Assembly: GCF_022832435.1 (NCBI RefSeq) | Contig: NZ_JALHLF010000009.1 | Coordinates: forward strand, 1 to 55,890 | Origin: Novosphingobium organovorum | GTDB taxonomy: Bacteria > Pseudomonadota > Alphaproteobacteria > Sphingomonadales > Sphingomonadaceae | Reading direction: 5' to 3' | DNA: 55,890 nt | Part shown: one piece after another, positions 29,299 through 37,479 of the stretch | How positions within the stretch are numbered: the stretch's first letter is position 1 | Layout of the letters: every line of letters starts with the position of its first letter | Program-made: the position numbers and the translations under genes | The notes under the pieces: generated by a model | What the model saw: only the letters and a program-made list of their open reading frames with translations | The model's database searches: none | Told to the model about the DNA's origin: nothing

Positions 29299-29640
29299 TC
29301 AGCCTCCTGTCAGGGCGTCGAGCGGCACGAAAGGCCGATTGGGTTCGGGTTTGGGCGCGATCGCGTCCTGGTGGACCTTGAACAGGCGCTCCTCGATCGG
29401 CGAGGAGGCCACGAAGTCGGCGTAGGCCTGCGCCAGATGAGTGCGGCACAGGTCGCGCAGCGCCGCTTCGTCGGCGCGTTCGAGCGCGCCCTCGACCTCG
29501 CTTCCGCGCAAGTACTGGCCCATGCGGCGCAGGATGTGCAGCCGCGCGACGTGGACCACCTGCGGCGCGTATTCGACGCCCAGAAGATCGAAGAATTCCT
29601 CCGCGCTCGACAGCTGCTGGAGATCGTCAAGCAGGCTCAT
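29299..29640 (-). CDS. nifW: Nitrogenase-stabilising protein NifW
   Basis: A 113-aa protein starting [22 protein letters not shown], the conserved NifW opening. NifW helps to protect or mature the MoFe protein. The frame stays open upstream but ATG 29640 fits the family start. It overlaps the 3' end of the serine acetyltransferase gene by 14 bp. Confidence 0.95.
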   Translation of the reverse strand: MSLLDDLQQLSSAEEFFDLLGVEYAPQVVHVARLHILRRMGQYLRGSEVEGALERADEAALRDLCRTHLAQAYADFVASSPIEERLFKVHQDAIAPKPEPNRPFVPLDALTGG

Positions 29641-30388
29641 GAACGGCCTCCTCCGGTATGAAGTCAGGACAGTGTGGCGCACGCCCGTCGCGATGGGCGA
29701 GCCGCGCCTCGAGAAAATCGATCCGGTCGAGCAATTCGCAAATCGCTTCGCCGACGGGATCGGGCATGAGATGGTGGTCAAGATCGATCCGCCCCGACAC
29801 GCGGCGCCGTTCGGCAGGCGCGCGCACGATGCGCCCCGGAATGCCGACCACGGTCATCATCGGCGGCACCGCATCGACGACCACGCTGTTGGCCCCGATC
29901 CGCGCGCCCTTGCCCACGGTAATCGGCCCCAGGATCTTGGCCCCGCAGCCCACCAGCACGCCATCCTCGAGCGTGGGATGCCGCTTGCCCGGCGCCCAGC
30001 TCGTGCCGCCCAGCGTCACCCCGTGGTAGAGCGTGACGTCGTCGCCGATCTCGGCGGTCTCGCCGATCACCACGCCCGCGCCGTGATCGATGAAGAAGCG
30101 GCGCCCGATGGTCGCGGCAGGGTGGATGTCGACATGGGTCACAGCGCGCGCGAACCACGACAGGAAACGCGCCGCAAAGCGCAGCCGCGCGCGCCACAGC
30201 CGGTTGGCCAGGCGATGCCAGATGATCGCGTGGACGCCCGGATAGGTCATCAGCACTTCCAGCGTGCCGTTGGCCGCCGGATCGCGCGCGGCGACGCAGG
30301 CCACATCCTCGCGCAGCATCGCGAGAAGCGAGAGCGGCCGCCGCGGCGCCTTGGGCGCGACCTGATCCATGAGCGTCGAAAAAGGCAT
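29627..30388 (-). CDS. cysE: Serine O-acetyltransferase, nif-associated (NifP type)
   Basis: A 253-aa hexapeptide-repeat acetyltransferase. A helical N-terminal part is followed by a left-handed beta-helix with [22 protein letters not shown] (family signature) and GGTSW...[14 protein letters not shown]. It makes O-acetylserine for cysteine synthesis. In nif clusters such a copy (NifP) raises cysteine supply for NifS and Fe-S assembly. ATG 30388 is preceded by AGGAG at seven bases; a GTG at 30403 is possible. It lies between nifV and nifW. Confidence 0.92.
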   Translation of the reverse strand: MPFSTLMDQVAPKAPRRPLSLLAMLREDVACVAARDPAANGTLEVLMTYPGVHAIIWHRLANRLWRARLRFAARFLSWFARAVTHVDIHPAATIGRRFFIDHGAGVVIGETAEIGDDVTLYHGVTLGGTSWAPGKRHPTLEDGVLVGCGAKILGPITVGKGARIGANSVVVDAVPPMMTVVGIPGRIVRAPAERRRVSGRIDLDHHLMPDPVGEAICELLDRIDFLEARLAHRDGRAPHCPDFIPEEAVHEPA

Positions 30389-30399
30389 CGCCTTGCTCC

Positions 30400-31554
30400 T
30401 CACAGCGCCTGTTCGGCCATCGCGCTCTGGCAGTAGATCAGCGCCAGATCGGCAAGCTCGACGCCTTTCTTGGTGACCAGCGCCTTAGCCCGCACGTCGG
30501 CGAGGATCTTTTCCAGCCGCTGCTGGTCGGCCTCAAGGCCAATCGAGCGCAGGCTGGAGGTGATCGCCGCGCGACCCGAGTGGCGCCCCAGCATGATCCG
30601 CCGCTCGCGCCCGAAGCGCGCCGGGTCGAGCGCCTCGTAGGTCTGCGCGTCGCGCAGCAGGCCCGAAACATGGATGCCGCTTTCGTGGGTGAACACCATC
30701 GAACCGACGATCGGCTTGTTCTCGGGGATCGGGCGCCCTGCGGCGCGCGCAACGGTCTCGGCCAGTGCGGCGAGCTGGAGGAAATCGATCCGCGTGGTGC
30801 GCCCGAGCGTTTCGCCCAGCGCCGTCACCACTTCCTCGAGCGGGGCGTTGCCCGCCCGCTCGCCGAGGCCCAGCACGCAGACCGAGACATGGCTCGCCCC
30901 GCCGCGCACCGCGGCCAGGGTGTTGGCGGTGGCCAACCCCAGATCGTCGTGGCCATGGAATTCCAGCTCAATGTCGGTCTCGCGCGCCAGCTCGCGGAAC
31001 ACCTCGTAGGTGCCGAAGGGATCGAGCACGCCCAGCGTATCGGCGTAGCGGAAGCGGTGCCCGCCCGCCTCCTCGATCGCCACGACGACGCGCTTCAGAA
31101 AATCGGGATCGGCGCGGCTGGCATCCTCGCCCCCGATCGAGACGCGCAGGCCCCGGTCGAGCGCGTAGCCCACCACTTCCTCGATTCGGGCCAGCACGTC
31201 GGCGCGCCCGGTGCCGAACTTGGCGCGGATCTGGCGGTCTGAAACCGGCACCGAAAGATGCACCCGGCTCACCCCCGTGCGCGCGGCGGCATCAACGTCG
31301 GCGCGTGTCGCGCGGCACCAGGGGATGATCTGCGCGGTCCTTGCCTCGGCCACCATCGCGGCCATGACCTCGACATCCTCCGGCCCCATCGCCGGGGTGC
31401 CCGCCTCGATCTCGTCGACCCCAGCCGCTTCGAGCGCGGCGGCGATGGCCAGCTTTTCGGTAAAGCTGAAGGCCACGCCCGGAGACTGCTCGCCGTCGCG
31501 CAGAGTGCTGTCATTGACGACGACAGGCGGGACATTGGGCAGAAAACCGGTCAT
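30400..31554 (-). CDS. nifV: Homocitrate synthase NifV
   Basis: A 384-aa HMGL-like aldolase. The N-terminal motif [14 protein letters not shown] carries the catalytic Arg and the metal-binding Asp. [11 protein letters not shown] and a [21 protein letters not shown] segment follow, as in NifV/LeuA enzymes. It condenses acetyl-CoA and 2-oxoglutarate to homocitrate, the organic ligand of FeMo-co. ATG 31554 is used; an upstream TTG at 31563 lies too close to the SD AAGGAG. Confidence 0.96.
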   Translation of the reverse strand: MTGFLPNVPPVVVNDSTLRDGEQSPGVAFSFTEKLAIAAALEAAGVDEIEAGTPAMGPEDVEVMAAMVAEARTAQIIPWCRATRADVDAAARTGVSRVHLSVPVSDRQIRAKFGTGRADVLARIEEVVGYALDRGLRVSIGGEDASRADPDFLKRVVVAIEEAGGHRFRYADTLGVLDPFGTYEVFRELARETDIELEFHGHDDLGLATANTLAAVRGGASHVSVCVLGLGERAGNAPLEEVVTALGETLGRTTRIDFLQLAALAETVARAAGRPIPENKPIVGSMVFTHESGIHVSGLLRDAQTYEALDPARFGRERRIMLGRHSGRAAITSSLRSIGLEADQQRLEKILADVRAKALVTKKGVELADLALIYCQSAMAEQAL

Positions 31555-31603
31555 GGCACACAAGCTCCTTGGGGTTGTCTCGAATGGGTTTCAGGCGGCG
31601 CGA

Positions 31604-32824
31604 TCAGGCGTAAGTCGGGTTGAACGCCCCTTCCGTTTCGCGCCCATCGCCGTCTCTGGCCTGCCAGAACGGGCTCATCTCGCGCAGCCGGGCGATGATC
31701 TGGGGCATGACCTCGAGCACGCGGTCGACGTCGGCCTCGGTGTTCTCGCGGCTGAACGAAAAGCGGATCGCGCCGTGGGCGGCGGTGTAGGGCACGTTCA
31801 TCGCGCGCAGCACATGGCTGGGTTCGAGCGAACCCGAGGTGCAGGCCGAACCCGAACTCGCCGCGATCCCCTCACGGTTCATCAGCAGCAGGATCGCCTC
31901 ACCCTCGATATATTCGAACGCGACGTTGGCGGTGTTGGGCAGGCGCGTTTGCGGATCGCCGGTGGTGAAGGAATGGCTGATCGAAGCGAGCAGCCCGGCC
32001 TCGAGCCGGTCGCGCAGGGCCGCCACGCGGGTCTGTTCCTCGTGCATGTGCTCGGCGGCGAGTTCCGCGGCCATGCCCAGCCCGATGATGCCCGGCGCGT
32101 TCTCGGTGCCCGCCCGCCGGCCGCGCTCCTGGTGGCCGCCGCGGATCAGCGCCCGCAGCCGCACGCCCTTGCGCACGTAGAGCGCGCCGATGCCCTTGGG
32201 GCCGTGCAGTTTGTGGCCCGAGAGCGAAAGCATATCGATCCCGGTCTCCTTGAGATCCATCGGGATCTTGCCGACCGCCTGCACCGCATCGGTGTGGAAC
32301 AGCGCGCCCGCCTCGTGGGCCATCTCGGCAAGCTTTTCGACCGGGAAGATCGTGCCGGTCTCGTTGTTGGCCCACATGATCGAGACGATCGCGGTCCTGG
32401 GGCCGAGCGCCTTGCGGTAGGCTTCCATGTCGAGCCGGCCCTTGGCGTCGACCGGAATGATGTGGACCTTGGCCGCGCCGGTCTTTTCGAGATGGGCGAC
32501 GAGGCTGAGCACGGCGGGATGCTCGACCGCCGAGGTAATCACCTCGTCACGCCCGCGCTGGGTGTCGAGCGCGGAGAGGATCGCCATGTTGTCCGCCTCG
32601 GTGCCGCCCGAGGTATAGACGATCTCGTGGTCGAACGCGGCGCCGAGCAGCGTCTGGAGCTGCTTGCGCGCCCTGGCCAACGCCCCGCCCACTTCCGAGC
32701 CGAAGGCGTGCATCGAGGAGGCGTTGCCGAACTGTTCGGAAAAGTAGGGCAGCATCGCGGAAACCACGCGCGGGTCGCAGCGGGTGGTGGCGTTGTTGTC
32801 GAGATAGACCGGATCGTTGGCCAT
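31604..32824 (-). CDS. nifS: Cysteine desulfurase NifS
   Basis: A 406-aa PLP enzyme of the NifS/IscS class. Seen: YLDNNATTRCDP at the start, the HTDAVQAVGK segment, the PLP lysine in LSGHKLHGPKG near residue 205, and the active-site cysteine loop SSGSACTSGS near 325. It provides sulfur for Fe-S clusters of nitrogenase and transfers it to NifU, which is adjacent upstream (29-bp gap). Confidence 0.97.
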   Translation of the reverse strand: MANDPVYLDNNATTRCDPRVVSAMLPYFSEQFGNASSMHAFGSEVGGALARARKQLQTLLGAAFDHEIVYTSGGTEADNMAILSALDTQRGRDEVITSAVEHPAVLSLVAHLEKTGAAKVHIIPVDAKGRLDMEAYRKALGPRTAIVSIMWANNETGTIFPVEKLAEMAHEAGALFHTDAVQAVGKIPMDLKETGIDMLSLSGHKLHGPKGIGALYVRKGVRLRALIRGGHQERGRRAGTENAPGIIGLGMAAELAAEHMHEEQTRVAALRDRLEAGLLASISHSFTTGDPQTRLPNTANVAFEYIEGEAILLLMNREGIAASSGSACTSGSLEPSHVLRAMNVPYTAAHGAIRFSFSRENTEADVDRVLEVMPQIIARLREMSPFWQARDGDGRETEGAFNPTYA

Positions 32825-32853
32825 GGCGGGGGCTCCTTCGCTTCGGGGTTCGG

Positions 32854-33774
32854 TCAGTGAACGGGGGCGGCGGGGATTACGAGCAGCGGCACGCCGACGG
32901 CTTCGACGAGTTTCGCCTGGACGCCCTCGATCGTCGCGCCCGACAGGTGGCAGCCGACGCAGGCTCCGGTGAGCTTGACGATCACCCGGTTGCCTTCGAC
33001 ATCGACCAGCTCGCAGTCGCCGCCATCGCGCTGGAGCGAGGGGCGGATCGCCTCGATCGTCTCCTCGATCAACCGGATCTTGCGCAGCGTGGTGAGCGGG
33101 GCCTTGGTTTCGGGCTCGGCGCGCACGATTTTCTTCGGCTTGGCCAGCACCGGCACCGCACCGGGCACGAACGCCTCGTCAGCCGCGAGCAGGCCTTCCT
33201 CGACCATCTCCTGGTTGACGCGTTCGAGCACCGCCTCGATGCCTTCGGCGCAGGTCGAGCAGCCACCGCCCGCCTTGGTGAAGTTGGTGATGTCCTCGAC
33301 GCGGGTCAGCGCGTTGGAGCGGATGGTCCGCTCGATCATGCCTTCATCGACACCGAAGCACTTGCAGATCAGCGCGCCTTCCTCGTGATCGTCGACCCAT
33401 TCCTCGCCGCGGTAGTTGGCCACCGCCGCCTGAAGCGCCTCAAAGCCCATGACCGAGCAGTGCATCTTCTCGGGCGGCAGGCCGCCAAGGAAATCGGCGA
33501 TATCCTGGTTGGAGATCTGCATCGCCTCCTCGATCGTCTTGCCGATGATGAGTTCGGTCAGCGCCGAGGAGCTGGCGATAGCCGAGCCGCAGCCGAAGGT
33601 CTGGAACTTCGCGTCGGTGATGATCTGGGTGACCGGATCGACCTTGATCATCAGGCGCAGCGCATCGCCGCAACTGATCGCGCCGACATCGCCGACACCG
33701 TCAGCGTCCTCCAGCACCCCGCTGTTCTTGGGGTTGAAGAAGTAGTCTTTGACCTTCTCGCTGTATTCCCACAT
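32854..33774 (-). CDS. nifU: Fe-S scaffold protein NifU
   Basis: A 306-aa, three-domain NifU. The N-terminal IscU-like domain includes [11 protein letters not shown] (Cys) and [16 protein letters not shown] (Cys), with the third Cys in EKMHCSVMG. The central 2Fe-2S BFD-type domain has CKCFGV and [10 protein letters not shown]. The C-terminal Nfu domain has [13 protein letters not shown] 33774 begins the family start [17 protein letters not shown]. It assembles Fe-S clusters for NifH and others. Confidence 0.97.
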   Translation of the reverse strand: MWEYSEKVKDYFFNPKNSGVLEDADGVGDVGAISCGDALRLMIKVDPVTQIITDAKFQTFGCGSAIASSSALTELIIGKTIEEAMQISNQDIADFLGGLPPEKMHCSVMGFEALQAAVANYRGEEWVDDHEEGALICKCFGVDEGMIERTIRSNALTRVEDITNFTKAGGGCSTCAEGIEAVLERVNQEMVEEGLLAADEAFVPGAVPVLAKPKKIVRAEPETKAPLTTLRKIRLIEETIEAIRPSLQRDGGDCELVDVEGNRVIVKLTGACVGCHLSGATIEGVQAKLVEAVGVPLLVIPAAPVH

Positions 33775-33787
33775 GTGCCGGTCTCCC

Positions 33788-34108
33788 TCAACCGAATGAC
33801 TTGCCGCACGAGCAGCTGTTGGTTGCGTTCGGATTTTCGAAGGTGAAGCCCGATCCCTCGAGCGCCACCACGAAGTCGATCGTGGTTCCTGCAAGCAGCG
33901 GCTGGCTGACCGGGTCGATGAAGACGCGCACGTCCTCGTTCTCGACCACCGCGTCGCCCGCTTCGGGCGCGGCGACCAGGCCCATCATGTACTTGTAGCC
34001 CGCGCACCCGCCCGCCTCGACCTGGATGCGCAGACCCGCGGGCGCGCTTTCGGCCTTGGTCATGGCACTGCGGACGGCCTCTACGGCGCTGTCGGTCAGG
34101 ACGATCAC
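33788..34108 (-). CDS. IscA/HesB-type Fe-S carrier (IscA-nif)
   Basis: A 106-aa A-type carrier with the three conserved cysteines: GGCAGYKY near residues 34-41 and NSCSCGK near 97-103. It delivers Fe or Fe-S clusters. It is the first gene of the operon, 37 bp after the -12 element of a sigma54 promoter, and starts 13 bp before nifU. Confidence 0.95.
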   Translation of the reverse strand: MIVLTDSAVEAVRSAMTKAESAPAGLRIQVEAGGCAGYKYMMGLVAAPEAGDAVVENEDVRVFIDPVSQPLLAGTTIDFVVALEGSGFTFENPNATNSCSCGKSFG

Positions 34109-34144
34109 GGGTCATCTCCTCACAGGGTTTGCGAAGAGGGGTTC

Positions 34145-34160
34145 AGCAAGCCGCGTGCCA
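34145..34160 (-). promoter_or_regulatory. Sigma54 (-24/-12) promoter of the iscA-nifU operon
   Basis: On the minus strand the bases read TGGCAC-GCGGC-TTGCT, a near-perfect -24/-12 element with GG and GC spaced by ten bases. It is 37 bp before the iscA-like start codon and about 100 bp from the NifA site. It should drive iscA-nifUSV-cysE-nifW-fixABCX-nifA. Confidence 0.88.
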
Positions 34161-34257
34161 ATTGTGCCAAATCCCGAATTTGCGCCGATCGCCGTGCGCA
34201 CCTCGTCGCCGCGCGACACGCTGGATGTCGCTTTCGTCACATTCCGGACAGCGCGCG

Positions 34258-34273
34258 TGTTGCGTTGCACACA
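34258..34273. promoter_or_regulatory. NifA upstream activator site (TGT-N10-ACA)
   Basis: The sequence TGT-TGCGTTGCAC-ACA matches the NifA consensus exactly. It lies about 100 bp from the leftward sigma54 promoter and about 45 bp from a weaker rightward -24/-12 candidate, so it may serve both directions. Confidence 0.75.
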
Positions 34274-34316
34274 AAGTCACGGGCCAGCCCCGCGCTCGGC
34301 CGCGTCCGGCCCAAAC

Positions 34317-34330
34317 GGCCCGGTTCCTGC
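34317..34330 (+). promoter_or_regulatory. Weak sigma54 promoter candidate before the 202-aa gene
   Basis: GG-N10-GC spacing with the right-hand element CTGCA (CGGCCCGGTTCCTGCA). The invariant GG and GC are present but TGGCAC is reduced to CGGCCC. It is 57 bp before the start codon of the unknown gene. Confidence 0.45.
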
Positions 34331-34387
34331 ATGAGCGCCCGGACGCGCGGCCCATGCCGCGCGCGCCACCCGCAAAGGAGCCCTTTC

Positions 34388-34996
34388 ATGTCGACCCTTA
34401 CGGCCGTTACCCTTTCCGATACCCCGTTCGGCGCGCTGGCCGACCAGCACCGCCTGCACAACGCCGTGCTCAAGGAGCCCCTCCCGCGCGAGGGCACCTT
34501 CGGCTTTCGCGGTGACATCGCGCTTGCCTTCCAGGATCAGGTCGCCGACGAGGCGCGCCCGCCGGCCTATTCGCTCGAACAGGTGCTCGCCGTCGCCGAT
34601 GCCGCGAAGGGCACGATCCCGGCGCTTGCAGGCTATCTGCACAGCTTCGAATGGCTCAAGGACACCGCCGACATTCTCGGCGGCTACTTCGTGCCCGAGG
34701 GCACGTATGTCTTCTTCGTCAACAACATCGATTTCCTCAAGAGCTACACCGTGGCGCTGCCCTCGGGCGCGCTTGCGCGAATCCTGCCGCTCGACGAATC
34801 GACCGTGTGGAAGGAAGCGCTCGAACTCGCCAGCGTCGAGAAGAACGACGTGAAGAAGATGAACGGGGCGCAGAAGCTCGAATACGTGCTCGACCAGCTC
34901 GCCGCGACGAAAATGGACTATCCGGCGATCACCTACGAGGAAGGCGTGGCCGCGATGGAACCGGTGCGCAACCGCAACGAGAACCGCCCGGTCTGA
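34388..34996 (+). CDS. Unknown 202-aa protein, divergent from the iscA-nifU operon
   Basis: Not recognised. ATG 34388 has AAAGGAG seven bases upstream, so longer frames are rejected. No signal peptide or membrane helix is apparent. It has no cysteine, is rich in Ala, Leu, Asp and Glu, and contains a central YLHSFEWLKDTADILGGYF-type aromatic stretch, then charged VEKNDVKKMNG near the C-terminal third. Codon use looks native. It shares a promoter region with the nif operon and has a sigma54-like promoter and the NifA site upstream, so nitrogen-fixation control is likely. A role in nitrogenase function or protection is inference. Confidence 0.75.
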   Translation: MSTLTAVTLSDTPFGALADQHRLHNAVLKEPLPREGTFGFRGDIALAFQDQVADEARPPAYSLEQVLAVADAAKGTIPALAGYLHSFEWLKDTADILGGYFVPEGTYVFFVNNIDFLKSYTVALPSGALARILPLDESTVWKEALELASVEKNDVKKMNGAQKLEYVLDQLAATKMDYPAITYEEGVAAMEPVRNRNENRPV

Positions 34997-35027
34997 CGCC
35001 TCCGATCTGCCCCGCCCCCCGGCGCAT

Positions 35028-35070
35028 ACGCCTGCGGCGCCGCAAGCCCGGCTTGCGGCGCCGCAGGCGT
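35028..35070. repeat. Perfect 21-bp inverted repeat with 1-base spacer
   Basis: Arms 35028-35048 and 35050-35070 are exact reverse complements (ACGCCTGCGGCG.. to ..CGCCGCAGGCGT). With one wobble pair the stem extends to 24 bp. It lies 31 bp after the stop of the 202-aa gene. No T-run follows, so it is not a classical terminator, but it could still end transcripts or stop decay. Confidence 0.85.
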
Positions 35071-35182
35071 GTGTCGACCATGGCAGGCCGGAGCGGGCCG
35101 TCCTCGCGCACGAAAGCGCCGATGCGCAGGAACGGGTGCGTCCGCTTTCGAGCAGGCGCCTGAGATACCCCGCTTAATCGGA

Positions 35183-35511
35183 CTAACCCAGCCGATCACT
35201 CGCCCGCTCCAGTTCGACAGTCCCGGTAAAGCCCTGCTGAAAGGCGATTTCCTCAGGCTGGCAACCTTGAAACTCTGCCGCGTCTCGCGCACGCGGACGA
35301 ACTCGCCGGCATCGAAGGAGACCACGCCATAGCGTTCGGGATCGTTGGCGTGGTAGGCGAAGACCCGCGCGGAGGGCGGCGAGCCGACGAAATCGGCCCA
35401 GATCACATAGGCCCGGGCCAGCCCCTCCAGACGGGGCTGCTCGGCATAGGTGATCGACAGACCCCATTGCTCCCCCTCGCCCCGCAGATAGCGGAACGCG
35501 GGCAGATCGCG
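35183..35511 (-). pseudogene. Glucose-1-phosphate thymidylyltransferase fragment (rfbA remnant)
   Basis: Degenerate pieces of RfbA. From about 35511 leftward one frame reads [20 protein letters not shown] and [14 protein letters not shown], matching the RfbA N-terminal region. An internal deletion then jumps to [20 protein letters not shown], and after another break a second frame gives [18 protein letters not shown], the RfbA C-terminal segment. Catalytic and N-terminal parts are missing. Read with the rfbD and rfbC pieces to its right, it is what is left of a dTDP-rhamnose operon. Confidence 0.75.
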
Positions 35512-35671
35512 GGGCGCGCGTGAGCAGCCCGTCGGCGATGTCCAGTGCGCTGGTCGGATTTCCGATCCGGTCCGCCACGAAGCGTATCGTGTCATGCTCA
35601 CGCGCGAGGTTCAGCATGGTCTTGACGAAGTTGCGCCCGAACGGGCTGTAGACCCAGGCGACACGGATCAC
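35510..35671 (-). pseudogene. dTDP-4-dehydrorhamnose reductase fragment (rfbD remnant)
   Basis: About 54 codons read [19 protein letters not shown] and then [19 protein letters not shown], which match an internal part of RfbD (about residues 145-200 of about 290). Neither the NAD-binding N-terminus nor the C-terminus is present, and the frame runs straight into the rfbA remnant. Confidence 0.75.
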
Positions 35672-35683
35672 TGCAGGTTGGTA

Positions 35684-35872
35684 TTAGTTGTTCCACTGAA
35701 AATAGGCGGGCAGGTCCTCCAGCGAACAGCAGCCCTGCACGAAATCGACGCGGCCACAGCTCTGCTTGAAGCGATCGAGCCGGAACGTTTCCGCGAAGTA
35801 GCCGCGATGATCGCCGATACGACGCGGCGTTAGCAGCAGGACACCCGGCAATTCGAAGGGGAAAACCTCCAT
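35684..35872 (-). pseudogene. dTDP-4-dehydrorhamnose 3,5-epimerase fragment (rfbC remnant)
   Basis: A 62-codon frame with the RfbC N-terminal pattern PGVLLLTPRRIGDHRGYFAE then TFRLDRF and FVQGCCSL. The catalytic His/Tyr core (about residues 60-140 of the full enzyme) is lost; the frame ends after YFQWNN. The ATG may still be translated as a short peptide, but the enzyme cannot be active. Confidence 0.7.
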
Positions 35873-36032
35873 CGGGGGTCATTAGACCGTTTGCCGCAGG
35901 CTTTCTCCCCAACCCGCCCCTCCCCGTCTGGCCGTCGAGTTGTCTGGCCGATGAAGGCGCGGGAGCGCGACGGCCAGTCCGGCTCTCCTTTCAGCACGCG
36001 TTCAGGAAGGCTGGCGCAAGGCAAAGAGCGCG

Positions 36033-36371
36033 ATGACCACACGTACCCCTGCCCCCTCTTCGCCCGGCACGACGCCGCGGTCCCAACCCAATCGCAAGAG
36101 GCCCAATCGCAAGCGGCCCGATCTCACATGGATCGTCCTGCCCACTCTTGCCCTGTGGGGTATGATCGGTGTGGGCTCCTGGGGCTTCTACCAAACGCTG
36201 CCCGGCGCATTCCACCACGCGGTGCACCGCGACGTGCACCTTGCCGAGGCCCGGATGAAACGGGCGCTCCACGTGCGCATGGCGCACGCGGAGCGCAAGC
36301 CGGTCGGCCATGCCCTGCACGAACACCCCTTCGCCCCCGAAGACTTCGGTTTCGACGCCACATCGGCCTGA
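36033..36371 (+). CDS. Small single-pass membrane protein, hypothetical
   Basis: 112 aa. A Pro/Arg/Lys-rich cytoplasmic N-terminus contains a short tandem repeat (NRKRPNRKRP), one membrane helix follows at about residues 32-55 (WIVLPTLALWGMIGVGSWGF), then a His-rich, amphipathic tail. An AAAGAG lies about five bases before ATG 36033. No family recognised. It sits between the rfb remnants and cowN, converging on cowN. The reading frame could be chance in this GC-rich region, but the charge and helix pattern argues for a gene. Confidence 0.5.
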   Translation: MTTRTPAPSSPGTTPRSQPNRKRPNRKRPDLTWIVLPTLALWGMIGVGSWGFYQTLPGAFHHAVHRDVHLAEARMKRALHVRMAHAERKPVGHALHEHPFAPEDFGFDATSA

Positions 36372-36411
36372 ACCCCGACGCCGGACGCCGGACGCTCAAG
36401 TGGGGCAGCCC

Positions 36412-36687
36412 CTACATGCAAGTCTCTTCCAGCTCCTCAAGCAGGGCCAGCGTTTCGCGGTCGCCCAGCTCGTCGAGCAGGTCGCGCAGAGTCGAAACGT
36501 AGTTGTGCAGCACGCGCAGATCATCGAGCCCCTGCGCGTGGGCGCGGCGGCGCTGTTCGCGAAAGTAGGGCCAGAAGGCGCTCGTCTGGCGTTCGAAATG
36601 GCGTTCAAGGCCCGCGAAGACACGCGCGCAGCGCCCCTCCCAATCGCAGCCCTTGAAACTAAGATAACGGTCGTAAGCCGGCTCCAT
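36412..36687 (-). CDS. cowN: CowN, sustains nitrogen fixation in the presence of CO
   Basis: A 91-aa protein that matches the CowN pattern: RYLSFKGCDWEGRCARV, then FWPYFREQRRRA, then LHNYVSTLRDLLDELGD and the C-terminal ELEETC. ATG 36687 has GAAGGAG six bases upstream. CowN protects the MoFe protein from inhibition by CO. A CooA-type palindrome lies 56 bp upstream, and the CooA-like gene is the next gene on the same strand. Confidence 0.9.
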   Translation of the reverse strand: MEPAYDRYLSFKGCDWEGRCARVFAGLERHFERQTSAFWPYFREQRRRAHAQGLDDLRVLHNYVSTLRDLLDELGDRETLALLEELEETCM

Positions 36688-36742
36688 GCGCATCTCCTTC
36701 GTGGTTGGCGAAATCACCCTACCCACGTCCCCCAGGAGTGTC

Positions 36743-36758
36743 TGTCAGTCGGCTGACA
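36743..36758. promoter_or_regulatory. CooA-type binding site upstream of cowN
   Basis: The sequence TGTCA-GTCGGC-TGACA is a perfect two-fold palindrome with the N6 spacing of the CooA site (TGTCA-N6-CGACA in Rhodospirillum rubrum). Its centre is about 63 bp before the cowN start codon and lies in the 102-bp gap between cowN and the cooA-like gene. A TAGGGT about 30 bp downstream could be a -10 element. Confidence 0.75.
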
Positions 36759-36789
36759 TTGCGCGTTTTTTCCGCCCCTCGCGGCGCCC

Positions 36790-37479
36790 TCAGCCGGACT
36801 GCGGCTCGCCTGCCCAGGCGCGCAGGGCAGCCGGGTCGAGCACCACCAGATTGCCTCGCCCGAGCCGCGCGATCGCGCCCTCGCGGATCATCGCGCTCAA
36901 TTCGCTCGAGGCGGTCTGGCGCGCGGTGCCGAGCAGCGCGGCGATTTCCTCGACGGTCAGCTCGAGCCGGATCTGCGCGCCAACGGCGCACGCCTCGCCG
37001 CGCCGGGCCAGGCCGCGCAGGAGATAGCGCGCGATGCGCCCGCGCACCGAATGGAACGCCAGATCCTCGATCAGCGTGATGCTTTGCCCCAGCGTGCGCG
37101 CCAGCACGCGGATCACCGCCGCCTGAAGCGGGGGATAGGCGGCCAGTTCGCGCTCGATCGCGCGGCGCGGGGCGAGCAGGAGCGTGGTCTCCTCCTGCGC
37201 CACGATCTGCGCGCGGGTGTGGGTGGAAAAGACGTCGCCCGGCGCCAGATAGGCAAGACTCAGCTCGCGCTCGTGCGTGGCAAGGTAGACCCTCAGGCGC
37301 CCCCGCCGCACGATCAGGATCTGGTCGCGATCCGCCTGATCGAACAGCGCGCCTTCGCCCAGCGCACGCTCGGCAAAGCAGGCCAGCAGGCCGCGCCCCT
37401 CCTCAGCCTCGATCAGTTCGGCAAGCGACAGCCCGTGCGCCGGACGGGACGACGACGAGGACGGCGGAGCGTGGCTCAC
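36790..37479 (-). CDS. cooA: CooA-like CO-sensing haem regulator (Crp/Fnr family)
   Basis: A 229-aa Crp-type protein with strong CooA likeness: GRLRVYLATHERELSLAYL, then GDVFSTH with His87 at the position of the CO-bound form's haem ligand His77. In R. rubrum CooA the segment reads FCMH; here the ferric-state ligand Cys75 is Ser85. IEDLAFHSVRGRIARYLL, the HTH TVEEIAALLGTARQTASSEL and a C-terminal wing follow. N-terminal Pro-rich MSHAPP could offer the other haem ligand. It is the last gene of the nifQ-trHb-Rieske-cooA overlap set, and its likely target is cowN. Confidence 0.85.
   Translation of the reverse strand: MSHAPPSSSSSRPAHGLSLAELIEAEEGRGLLACFAERALGEGALFDQADRDQILIVRRGRLRVYLATHERELSLAYLAPGDVFSTHTRAQIVAQEETTLLLAPRRAIERELAAYPPLQAAVIRVLARTLGQSITLIEDLAFHSVRGRIARYLLRGLARRGEACAVGAQIRLELTVEEIAALLGTARQTASSELSAMIREGAIARLGRGNLVVLDPAALRAWAGEPQSG

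Noticed and set aside
34265..34387. Longer start for the 202-aa gene
   Set aside because: The extension crosses the sigma54 promoter candidate and has no coding character; ATG 34388 has the SD.
35028..35070. The inverted repeat as a classical terminator
   Set aside because: The stem is far longer than usual and no T-run follows on either side.
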